From assembly GCA_002709085.1 (NCBI GenBank), contig PAPR01000062.1, positions 31,985 to 95,984 of the forward strand: 64,000 nucleotides of DNA, in the 5' to 3' direction. A program made the translations under genes and the position numbers. This stretch comes from Pseudooceanicola sp. (GTDB taxonomy: Bacteria; Pseudomonadota; Alphaproteobacteria; Rhodobacterales; Rhodobacteraceae). Within the stretch, counting starts at the first letter, position 1. Each line of letters opens with the position of its first letter. The notes beneath the pieces were generated by a model. It saw nothing but the letters and a program-made list of their open reading frames with translations. It was not told the DNA's origin and did not search any database. This document shows, one piece after another, positions 9,228-16,721 of this stretch.

Positions 9228-10478
9228 ATGGCGGCAGCGGGCGAAAACTTCCGAATCAACGGCGACCGATTGTGGGACAGCCTGATGGAGATGGCCACCA
9301 TCGGACCGGGGGTCGCGGGGGGCAACAACCGCCAGACCCTGACGGACGAGGACGCCGAGGGTCGCGCGCTGTTCCAGTCGTGGTGCGAGGCGGCGGGTTG
9401 CGAAATGGGCCTCGATTCCATGGGCAATATGTTCGCGCTGCGTCCCGGTACTGATCCCGATGCGCTGCCGGTCTATGTCGGCTCGCACCTCGATACGCAA
9501 CCGACGGGCGGCAAATATGACGGCGTCCTGGGCGTGCTCGGCGCGTTGGAAATTGTGCGCACCCTCAATGACCTCGACGTGAAGACCCGCCATCCGATTG
9601 TCGTGACCAACTGGACGAACGAGGAGGGCACGCGCTACGCCCCCGCGATGCTGGCCTCCGGCGTCTTTGCCGGCGTCCACGACGAAGCTTGGGCCAAGGC
9701 GCGCGAGGATGCCAAGGGCCTCGCCTTTGGCGCAGAGTTGAAGCGCATCGGTTGGGAGGGCGCAGAGCCGGTCGGACAACGCAAGATGCATGCCTTCTTC
9801 GAGTTGCACATCGAACAGGGTCCGATCCTCGAAGCCGAGGGCAAGGACATCGGCATCGTCACCCACGGGCAGGGGCTCGCCTGGATCGAGGTGACGATTA
9901 CGGGACGTGACGCGCATACAGGCTCAACCCCGATGCCACTGCGCAAGAACGCCGGCCTCGGCATGGCGGCGGTCCTGCAACTGGTCGATGAGATCGCGCT
10001 GAGCCATGCGCCCCATGCTGTCGGCGCCGCCGGGCATATCGACGTCTATCCCAATTCGCGCAATGTGATCCCCGGCAAGGTCGTTTTCACGGTCGATTTC
10101 CGCTCGCCCGACCTTTCGGTGATCGAGGATATGGAAGCCCGGTTGAAATCCGGGGCGCAGGCGATTTGCGACGACATGGGGCTAGAGGTGTCGTTCGAGA
10201 AGGTCGGCGGCTTTGACCCGGTGGAGTTCGACGCGGGCTGCGTCGGCGCCCTGCGCGACGCCGCCGACCGGCTGGGCTATGCGTATCGCGACATCATTTC
10301 GGGGGCAGGCCACGATGCCTGCTGGATCAATCGCGTCGCCCCGACGGCCATGGTGATGTGCCCCTGCGTTGACGGGCTGAGCCATAACGAGGCCGAAGAG
10401 ATCTCCAAGGACTGGGCCATCGCCGGAACGGATGTTCTGCTGCACGCGGTGGTCGAGACGGCGGAGGTCGTGGAGTGA
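9228..10478 (+). CDS. hyuC: Zn-dependent N-carbamoyl-beta-alanine amidase
   Basis: Hydrolyses N-carbamoyl-beta-alanine to beta-alanine, ammonia and CO2, the last step of reductive pyrimidine breakdown. The 416-residue M20-type amidase shows the metal-site motifs YVGSHLDTQPTGGKYDG (about residue 84), NWTNEEGTRYAPAMLASG, FELHIEQGPILE and SGAGHDA. An ideal AGGAGG (9217-9222) sets the start. The relatives HyuC and AllC act on other carbamoyl amino acids or allantoate; the preTA/hydA neighbours favour the pyrimidine role. Confidence 0.88.
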   Translation: MAAAGENFRINGDRLWDSLMEMATIGPGVAGGNNRQTLTDEDAEGRALFQSWCEAAGCEMGLDSMGNMFALRPGTDPDALPVYVGSHLDTQPTGGKYDGVLGVLGALEIVRTLNDLDVKTRHPIVVTNWTNEEGTRYAPAMLASGVFAGVHDEAWAKAREDAKGLAFGAELKRIGWEGAEPVGQRKMHAFFELHIEQGPILEAEGKDIGIVTHGQGLAWIEVTITGRDAHTGSTPMPLRKNAGLGMAAVLQLVDEIALSHAPHAVGAAGHIDVYPNSRNVIPGKVVFTVDFRSPDLSVIEDMEARLKSGAQAICDDMGLEVSFEKVGGFDPVEFDAGCVGALRDAADRLGYAYRDIISGAGHDACWINRVAPTAMVMCPCVDGLSHNEAEEISKDWAIAGTDVLLHAVVETAEVVE

Positions 10479-10584
10479 GCGCGAGCCTTAACCTTTTCTG
10501 GGGGACGGACCCGGCCATTTCACCAATGGTTCACGCGGCATCTGAGGTGGAGGAGGCGGTGGCGGCGCCTGATCTTTATCTGCC

Positions 10585-11103
10585 ATGAAAATAGCTCCAG
10601 ACTACTACATATCTGAATATACCAAAAGTGATGCCATGAAGGAAGCCCTCCGGCAGACTGAGATGAAACTGGTCGCTCAACTATCGATCGCTACTTCATC
10701 GGATCAGCGTGCATATGCATTTTGCGCAGTCGTGATAGTGCTGGCGGCTCTGGTGCTCGATTCCTCTGCGAGGGTGACTACGCAATATGTCCAGCTTCTA
10801 ATATTACTACACTTCTTCGCAGCGGGAGTTCTGGCGGCTTACTCAGCTCGCCCCACTCGGTTCTTTGATAGCGGAGGGACGAGCGCGGCTTTCGAAAACT
10901 ATCTCGGTGACGGCCGGGAAGGTTACGTGCTTTCTGCGCTAATCGAGCGAAATGATGAACTGATCAAGCGAAACGACAGAGCTATAAAGCGGGCGTCTCG
11001 GCAATTTCTTCTCGCGTTGTTGTTTGGAGGTACTGGTTTGATCCTCGCCCTTGGCGATCCACTCGCCAACGTACAGGGTGAACTAATAGGAGTGTTCAAA
11101 TGA
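10585..11103 (+). CDS. unknown small membrane protein within the pyrimidine operon
   Basis: A 172-residue protein I do not recognise. An amphipathic N-terminal helix (about 15-40) precedes three hydrophobic segments: about residues 44-59 (YAFCAVVIVLAALVLD), 69-87 and 138-154 (LLALLFGGTGLILAL). Between the last two is a charged, helical stretch (LIERNDELIKRNDRAIKRAS). There is no signal peptide and no catalytic motif. It lies 106 bp after hyuC and overlaps the hydA start by 4 bp (ATGA), so hydA translation probably depends on it. Base composition is near 50% G+C at the 5' end, lower than its neighbours, suggesting later acquisition. It could be a transport accessory or a passenger gene. Confidence 0.75.
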   Translation: MKIAPDYYISEYTKSDAMKEALRQTEMKLVAQLSIATSSDQRAYAFCAVVIVLAALVLDSSARVTTQYVQLLILLHFFAAGVLAAYSARPTRFFDSGGTSAAFENYLGDGREGYVLSALIERNDELIKRNDRAIKRASRQFLLALLFGGTGLILALGDPLANVQGELIGVFK

Positions 11104-12560
11104 GCAAAGTCATCAAGGGCGGCACGGTCGTCACCGCGGATCGCCAGATCAAGGCCGATGTCCTGATCGAAGGCGATGTGATCGCGGAAATCGGCGAAGG
11201 TCTGAGGGGCGACGAGGTCATCGACGCCTCGGATGCCTATGTGATCCCCGGCGGCATCGACCCGCATACCCATCTGGAGATGCCCTTCATGGGCACGACG
11301 GCGGCCGAAACCTTTGAAACGGGCACATGGGCCGCAGCCTGCGGCGGCACCACGATGCTGATCGATTTCTGTCTGCCGGGCGAGGACGGCTCGATCAAGA
11401 ACGCGATCCAGGAATGGCACCGGAAATCGGCGCCGCAGATCTGCTCTGACATCGGGTATCACATGGCGGTCACCGGCTGGAATCAGAGTATTTTTGACGA
11501 GATGAAGGACGCGGTCGATGCGGGGGTCAATTCGTTCAAGCACTTCATGGCCTACAAGGGCGCCTTGATGGTGGAAGATGACGAGATGTTCGCCTCGTTC
11601 TCGCGTTGCCGCGAGTTGGGCGCGCTGCCGATGGTGCATGCGGAAAACGGCGATCTGGTCGACCTGATGCAAAAGAAATTCCTCGCCGAAGGTAAGACCG
11701 GGCCGGAATGGCACGCGCGCTCGCGCCCCCCCGAGTTCGAGGGGGAGGCCGCCAACCGCGCCATTACCATTGCCGATGCCGCTGGCGTGCCGCTCTATAT
11801 CGTGCATGTCAGTTGCGAGCAGGCGCATGAGGCGATCCGGCGCGCGCGCCAGAAGGGGATGCGCGTCTATGGAGAGCCGCTGGCGCAGTTCCTCACGCTG
11901 GATGATAACGAATACCTCTCCGATGACTGGCTGCACTCGGCACGGCGCGTGATGTCGCCGCCGTTTCGCGGGCGCGAGCATCAGGACGGCCTATGGGCGG
12001 GGCTCCAGTCCGGCTCGCTTCAGGTGGTGGCAACGGATCACGCGGCCTTTTCGTCGGAGCAAAAGAAGATGGGCGTGGAGGACTTCACCAAGATTCCCAA
12101 TGGCACCAACGGGTTGGAAGAGCGGCTCGCCGTGCTCTGGACCCTCGGGGTCGAGACGGGTCGCCTGACGCCCGAGGAATTCGTCGCCGTGACCTCGACC
12201 AACATCGCCAAGATCCTCAACATGTATCCCAAGAAGGGCGGCATCCTGCCCGGCGCCGATGCGGATGTGGTGGTCTGGGACCCCTCGATCAAGAAGACGA
12301 TTTCGGCGTCCAACCACCACTCGATCCTCGATTACAACGTCTTCGAGGGCTACGAGGTCACCGCCCAGCCGCGCTACACGCTCAGCCGGGGCGAGGTGAT
12401 CTGGGCCTGGGGGCAGAATTCTCAGCCCCAGCCCGGTCGCGGTCGGTTTGTTCCGCGCAAACCCTTCGCCTCGGCCCATAAGGCGCTGAGCAAGTGGAAA
12501 GAGCTGAACTCCCCCCGGTCCGTTGTGCGCGATCCGATGAACATTCCGGCGGGGATCTAG
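11100..12560 (+). CDS. hydA: dihydropyrimidinase
   Basis: Opens the dihydrouracil or dihydrothymine ring to the N-carbamoyl-beta-amino acid. The 486-residue cyclic amidohydrolase carries DPHTHLEMPF (metal-binding HxH, about residue 58), the carbamylated-lysine region NSFKHFMAYKG (about 146-150), HAENGD (about 180), VHVSCEQAHE and ATDHAAF (Asp near 312). Length matches the family. It overlaps the preceding membrane-protein gene by 4 bp and the following ATPase gene by 1 bp. Together with PreTA and HyuC it completes the reductive pathway. Confidence 0.94.
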   Translation: MSKVIKGGTVVTADRQIKADVLIEGDVIAEIGEGLRGDEVIDASDAYVIPGGIDPHTHLEMPFMGTTAAETFETGTWAAACGGTTMLIDFCLPGEDGSIKNAIQEWHRKSAPQICSDIGYHMAVTGWNQSIFDEMKDAVDAGVNSFKHFMAYKGALMVEDDEMFASFSRCRELGALPMVHAENGDLVDLMQKKFLAEGKTGPEWHARSRPPEFEGEAANRAITIADAAGVPLYIVHVSCEQAHEAIRRARQKGMRVYGEPLAQFLTLDDNEYLSDDWLHSARRVMSPPFRGREHQDGLWAGLQSGSLQVVATDHAAFSSEQKKMGVEDFTKIPNGTNGLEERLAVLWTLGVETGRLTPEEFVAVTSTNIAKILNMYPKKGGILPGADADVVVWDPSIKKTISASNHHSILDYNVFEGYEVTAQPRYTLSRGEVIWAWGQNSQPQPGRGRFVPRKPFASAHKALSKWKELNSPRSVVRDPMNIPAGI

Positions 12561-13354
12561 TGACGTTGCCAAGAAGTGAAGAACCCGTGGTCTCGGCCAA
12601 GGGGCTGGACCTCACGTTCCAGACCAACGATGGCCCTGTGCATGCGCTCAAGGGCGTTGATCTCGACATCGAAAAGGGGGAATTCGTCAGTTTTATCGGG
12701 CCTTCGGGCTGTGGCAAGACGACATTCCTGCGTTGCATCGCCGCTCTTGAACAGCCGACGGGGGGCACGCTCAGCGTCAACGGGATGACCCCCGAAGCCG
12801 CCCGACAGGCGCGCGCCTATGGTTACGTATTTCAGGCGGCGGGGCTTTACCCATGGCGCACGATTGCCGCGAACATTCGTCTGCCGCTGGAAATCATGGG
12901 ATTTTCCCGGGCAGAGCAGACAGAGCGTGTGGCGCGTGTTCTCGACCTTGTCGATCTGGCAGGCTTCGGTGGAAAGTTTCCGTGGCAATTGTCGGGCGGC
13001 ATGCAGCAGCGCGCCTCCATCGCGCGCGCGCTGTCGTTCGATGCGGATATTCTGCTGATGGACGAACCTTTCGGCGCCTTGGACGAGATCGTGCGCGATC
13101 ACCTCAACGAAGAGCTGTTGAAGCTGTGGTCGCGGACCGGCAAGACCATCGGTTTTGTCACCCATTCCATTCCCGAGGCGGTTTATCTTTCGACCAAGAT
13201 CGTGGTGATGTCGCCGCGTCCTGGTCGGATCACGGACATCATCGACAGTCCGCTTCCTCGCGAGCGGCCGCTCGATATCCGCGATTCTGCAGATTTCCTC
13301 GCCATCGCGCATCGCGTGCGTGACGGTTTGCGGGCGGGGCATGCCTATGACTGA
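12560..13354 (+). CDS. ABC transporter ATPase (nitrate/taurine/pyrimidine type)
   Basis: Energises the importer encoded with it. The 264-residue protein has Walker A GPSGCGKTTFLR (about 47-58), signature LSGGMQQRASIARAL (about 142) and Walker B ILLMDEPFGALDE (about 165). It belongs to the SsuB/TauB/NrtD group. I choose the GTG at 12560 because it overlaps the hydA stop (TAGTG); an ATG-like start at 12494 would lie deep inside hydA. Operon context suggests uptake of pyrimidines or their breakdown intermediates. Confidence 0.88.
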   Translation: MTLPRSEEPVVSAKGLDLTFQTNDGPVHALKGVDLDIEKGEFVSFIGPSGCGKTTFLRCIAALEQPTGGTLSVNGMTPEAARQARAYGYVFQAAGLYPWRTIAANIRLPLEIMGFSRAEQTERVARVLDLVDLAGFGGKFPWQLSGGMQQRASIARALSFDADILLMDEPFGALDEIVRDHLNEELLKLWSRTGKTIGFVTHSIPEAVYLSTKIVVMSPRPGRITDIIDSPLPRERPLDIRDSADFLAIAHRVRDGLRAGHAYD

Positions 13355-13625
13355 GGCCGCCACCCTGACCACGTACGGGCCGCTTTTCATCAGCGCTGCG
13401 GCCCGGTGCCCGACCGTTGCCGGCCGAACCCCGGTGCCGCCCCGTACTGAGGGTGGGATCACGGGAGGTCCCTTCACCTTTCGCGGTCATCGGCTCGCCA
13501 GCCTGTACCGCGCCACCAGGTCACCACGAAATCCTTTCATCTTTCCTAAAATACGCCCGTCGCGCCGGTCGGATCCGAAAAAATTCGCGTATTTGGCGAA
13601 AGATGAAACGGGGGACGCCCGATGA
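13347..13625 (+). CDS. questionable 92-aa ORF bridging ATPase and permease
   Basis: This reading frame starts with an ATG that overlaps the ATPase stop by 8 bp and ends with a TGA that overlaps the permease ATG by 4 bp (ATGA), filling the 267-bp gap exactly. The predicted product (beginning MTEAATLTTYGPLFIS) is basic and low in recognisable structure, and its second half is encoded by an inverted pair of dispersed repeats. It may be a real coupling peptide, a decayed gene, or chance. Confidence 0.25.
   Translation: MTEAATLTTYGPLFISAAARCPTVAGRTPVPPRTEGGITGGPFTFRGHRLASLYRATRSPRNPFIFPKIRPSRRSDPKKFAYLAKDETGDAR
13536..13607. repeat. inverted pair of dispersed type A repeats
   Basis: Two 21-bp copies, at 13536-13556 (begins TTCATCTTTC, ends AAATACGC) and in reverse orientation at 13587-13607, match at 18 of 21 positions. 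The mismatches form a central 3x3 internal loop. The 30-bp spacer would be the hairpin loop. Located 15 bp before the permease start, it could tune expression within the ABC operon. Confidence 0.65.
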
Positions 13626-14542
13626 GCCGCGCGATCCTGCCCGTGTTGAGCGTCGTCGCGGTGATCGTGGCGATCTGGTACGCGGCATGCGTTCCGATGA
13701 ATATTCACAGCGCTGTGACGATAGCGGAACGCGCAGGCATCGCCGTCACGCCGGAGGGCGCGCGAGAGCGGCGGCAGGTCGGGGCCTTTGCCCTCGCTGC
13801 GCAAAATCCGCAGGTCTGGGGCACGACGTTTCAGCAGGACAAGCCGCGCCTGCCGGCCCCGCATCAGGTCGTGGTCGAATTGTGGGAGACGACCGCGCTG
13901 AAAAACGTCACCTCAAAGCGCAGTCTGGTGTTTCATGGCTGGATCACGCTGTCCGCGACGCTGGTCGGGTTCGCGATCGGGTCGGTCGCGGGGATCGTGC
14001 TGGCGATCGGGATCGTGCATTCGCGCGCCATGGATATGAGCGTCATGCCATGGGCGATAGCCAGCCAGACCATACCCATTCTGGCGATCGCGCCGATGAT
14101 CATCGTGGTGCTGAATTCCATCGGGGTGCAGGGTCTGATCCCCAAGGCGGTGATCTCGGCCTATCTGTCATTCTTTCCGGTGGTCGTGGGGATGGTCAAG
14201 GGTCTGCGGGCGCCCTCGGGCATGGACCTTGATCAGATGCAGACGTGGTCGGCGACGCGGACACAGACCTTCTTCAAGCTACGGTTGCCGTCTTCGGTGC
14301 CCTATCTCTTTGCTTCGCTCAAGATCGGGATCGCAGCGTCGCTGGTCGGGGCGATTGTCGGTGAGCTGCCGACCGGGGCGGTGCGGGGTCTGGGCGCGCG
14401 GTTGCTGACGGGCAGTTACTACGGGCAGACCATCCAGATCTGGTCGGCGCTTTTCGCGACGGCGATACTGGCCGCCTTGCTGGTCGCCATCGTCGCGGGG
14501 GTCGAGAAGCTGACCCTGCGGCGCATGGGGGTGCGGACATGA
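13622..14542 (+). CDS. ABC transporter permease 1
   Basis: Inner-membrane component of the importer, 306 residues. After an N-terminal anchor and a periplasmic stretch comes a typical BPD_transp_1 domain: helices around ISAYLSFFPVVVGMVKGL and the EAA-type loop DQMQTWSATRTQTFFKLRLP, which contacts the ATPase. It is of SsuC/NrtB type. It overlaps permease 2 by 4 bp. The long N-terminal part (about residues 1-100) before the core domain is unusual for the family and may interact with the binding protein. Confidence 0.85.
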   Translation: MSRAILPVLSVVAVIVAIWYAACVPMNIHSAVTIAERAGIAVTPEGARERRQVGAFALAAQNPQVWGTTFQQDKPRLPAPHQVVVELWETTALKNVTSKRSLVFHGWITLSATLVGFAIGSVAGIVLAIGIVHSRAMDMSVMPWAIASQTIPILAIAPMIIVVLNSIGVQGLIPKAVISAYLSFFPVVVGMVKGLRAPSGMDLDQMQTWSATRTQTFFKLRLPSSVPYLFASLKIGIAASLVGAIVGELPTGAVRGLGARLLTGSYYGQTIQIWSALFATAILAALLVAIVAGVEKLTLRRMGVRT

Positions 14543-15390
14543 TGGGGCTCGTGGTGCTGGCTCTTGCGCTCTGGTTGGGCGCATGGTGGCTGAACGTGCG
14601 GATCGCCAATGGACCGCGCGCCGAGGGGCAGGGCGCCCGGCTGGCGGTGCCGGTGATCTTTGGCCTTACGCTGCTAATCATGTGGGAGCTGATCGTGCGC
14701 GGCTTGCAGGTGCCCGGCGTCATTCTGCCCCCGCCGAGTGCAATTGCCGCGCGCTTTGCCGCTAGCACGTCGATCCTCTGGGCCGATTTCGTCCAAACCG
14801 TCGTGAAGGGCGCGCTGTCGGGCTATGTGATCGGCTGCCTCGCGGCGTTCGGAACGGCCATTCTGGTCGATCGCAGCGATTTTCTGCGGCGCGGGCTGAT
14901 GCCTGTGGGGTCCTTCGTCGCGGCGCTGCCGATTGTGGGCACCGCGCCGATCCTCGTGATGTGGTACGGATTTGACTGGCAGTCCAAGGCGGCGGTCGTC
15001 GTGGTCATGGTGTTCTTTCCCATGTTGGTGAACATCACTGCCGGATTGCAGGAAACCACCCAGATGCAGCGTGACCAGATGCAGACCTGGGCGGCGGGCT
15101 ATTGGCGGGGGCTGTGGAAGCTGCGGCTGCCTGCTGCGATGCCGTTTATCTTTAACGGGCTGAAAATTTCATCGACCTTGGCGCTGATCGGGGCCATCGT
15201 GGCAGAGTTCTTCGGTTCTCCCATTGTCGGGATGGGCTTTCGCATATCAACATCCGTGGGACAGCTGGCGCTGGATATGGTCTGGGCGGAAATCGTCGTC
15301 GCCGCCATCGCCGGGTCTGCCTTTTACGGTGTCGTGGCCTTTATCGAACGCAAGGTCACGTTCTGGCACCCCTCGCAACGAGGGTTATAA
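14539..15390 (+). CDS. ABC transporter permease 2
   Basis: Second membrane subunit, 283 residues, homologous in layout to permease 1. It has several hydrophobic helices and a matching EAA loop (RDQMQTWAAGYWRGLWKLRL). A heterodimeric permease pair suits a nitrate/taurine-type importer. The start at 14539 overlaps the permease 1 stop, with an alternative ATG three bases later. The binding protein gene follows after 15 bp. Confidence 0.86.
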   Translation: MMGLVVLALALWLGAWWLNVRIANGPRAEGQGARLAVPVIFGLTLLIMWELIVRGLQVPGVILPPPSAIAARFAASTSILWADFVQTVVKGALSGYVIGCLAAFGTAILVDRSDFLRRGLMPVGSFVAALPIVGTAPILVMWYGFDWQSKAAVVVVMVFFPMLVNITAGLQETTQMQRDQMQTWAAGYWRGLWKLRLPAAMPFIFNGLKISSTLALIGAIVAEFFGSPIVGMGFRISTSVGQLALDMVWAEIVVAAIAGSAFYGVVAFIERKVTFWHPSQRGL

Positions 15391-15405
15391 CAGGGAGCAA
15401 TACTC

Positions 15406-16404
15406 ATGAAGTCATTCCTTTCAGCGGCCGCGCTGGCCTCTCTCACCATGACCGGGACGGCCTGGGGCGAAAGCCACATGGACAACAAGGTCGCCCTGCA
15501 GCTCAAGTGGGTCACGCAGGCCCAGTTCGCCGGGTATTACGTGGCCCAGGACAAGGGCTTTTACGACGAGGCCGGGCTGGACGTGACCATTCTGCCGGGT
15601 GGCCCCGATGTTGCGCCGGCGCAGGTGCTCGCCGGGGGTGGCGCGGATGTGATGGTGGACTGGATGCCCTCGGCGCTGTCGGTGCGCGAAAAGGGTCTGC
15701 CGGTGGTCAATATCGCCCAGCCCTACAAGACGTCCGGCCTGATGCTGGTCTGCTGGAAGGACACCGGGATCACGGGCCCTGAGGATTTCAGGGGCAAGAC
15801 CATCGGGGTCTGGTTCTTTGGCAACGAATATCCCTTTTTGTCCTGGATGAGCCAGGCGGGCATTCCGACTGAGGGCGGAGATGACGGGATTACCGTGCTG
15901 AAGCAGGGCTTCAACGTCGATCCGCTGATCCAACGACAGGCCGATTGCATTTCGACCATGACCTACAATGAATTCGGACAGGTGCTGGACGCGGGCATCG
16001 GCGAAGAGGAGCTGGTGACCTTCAAGTACGAGGATCAGGGCGTCGCGACGCTGGAAGACGGGCTTTACGTGCTGGAAGAGAAGCTCGAGGACCCGGCCTT
16101 CAAGGAGAAGATGGTCAAGTTCGTCGCGGCCTCCATGCAGGGCTGGAAATACGCCGAGGAGAACCCGGACGAGGCGGCCGAGATCGTGCTGGACTACGAT
16201 GAGACCGGCGCCCAGACCGAAGCGCATCAGAAATACATGATGGGCGAGGTGGCAAAGCTGACCGCGGGATCGAACGGTGCACTGGACCCGGGCGATTACG
16301 AGCGCACGGTGGAGACATTGCTGGCCGGGGGGTCCGACCCGGTGATCACCAAGCAGCCCGAAGGTGCCTATACGCTGGAGATCACGGACGAAGCGCTGAA
16401 GTAA
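15406..16404 (+). CDS. ABC substrate-binding protein, NMT1/THI5-like
   Basis: Periplasmic receptor of the importer, 332 residues. A signal peptide (MKSFLSAAALASLTMTGTAWG) is followed by the family opening VALQLKWVTQAQFAGYYVAQ, DKGFYDEAGLDVTILPGG and GADVMVDWMPSAL. Relatives bind thiamine-pyrimidine precursors, riboflavin-like or sulfonate ligands. Operon membership with preTA-regulated genes suggests a pyrimidine ring compound, which is inference. The start follows AGGGAG. A terminator lies about 40 bp after the stop. Confidence 0.86.
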   Translation: MKSFLSAAALASLTMTGTAWGESHMDNKVALQLKWVTQAQFAGYYVAQDKGFYDEAGLDVTILPGGPDVAPAQVLAGGGADVMVDWMPSALSVREKGLPVVNIAQPYKTSGLMLVCWKDTGITGPEDFRGKTIGVWFFGNEYPFLSWMSQAGIPTEGGDDGITVLKQGFNVDPLIQRQADCISTMTYNEFGQVLDAGIGEEELVTFKYEDQGVATLEDGLYVLEEKLEDPAFKEKMVKFVAASMQGWKYAEENPDEAAEIVLDYDETGAQTEAHQKYMMGEVAKLTAGSNGALDPGDYERTVETLLAGGSDPVITKQPEGAYTLEITDEALK

Positions 16405-16424
16405 TATCGCGACGCTTCCGGCGG

Positions 16425-16445
16425 GCGTATTTATGCGAAGGTGAA
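16425..16445 (+). repeat. dispersed type A repeat, diverged copy
   Basis: GCGTATTT followed by a variable ATGCGAA and GGTGAA; the inverse orientation of the copies at 2287 and 8340. It abuts the 5' arm of the following terminator, 20 bp after the binding-protein stop. Confidence 0.5.
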
Positions 16446-16475
16446 CCCCGGCTGTCGTGAGATGGCCGGGGTTTT
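16444..16475 (+). terminator. terminator of the pyrimidine/ABC operon
   Basis: AACCCCGGC (16444-16452) pairs with GCCGGGGTT (16465-16473), then TT-G-T. It ends the hyuC-to-binding-protein transcription unit. Confidence 0.85.
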
Positions 16476-16721
16476 GTCGTTCTGGTTATTCGCGGGAAAT
16501 GCGTGTTATTTGGTGTAAAGGCAGGGTGATCCACAGGTTTGTGCATTGTTTTTACAAAAATCGCGCCTTATCGCGCTTGTGAAGAATGTCCAGGATCGTC
16601 ACACTGAGCCCAAGAGGTTGAATCCCTGAACAGGCACCCCAAATTCAACATGACAGAAAAGGAAGACCCGTGCGCCGCCACATCCAGGGGCCGGGGGTTT
16701 TGCCCAATATAAGGAAAGAGC
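16476..16721. other. intergenic region upstream of lon
   Basis: After the operon terminator this region holds an AT-rich stretch (16495-16560) and the heat-shock-like promoter at 16617-16644. No other gene is seen. Confidence 0.6.
16617..16644 (+). promoter_or_regulatory. RpoH (heat-shock sigma) promoter of lon
   Basis: GTTGAAT (16617-16623), a 13-bp spacer and CCCCAAAT (16637-16644) closely match the sigma-32 consensus CTTGAAA-N11-16-CCCCATNT. The predicted transcript would have a leader of about 70 nt. Heat-shock control of lon is well established in other proteobacteria. Confidence 0.7.
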
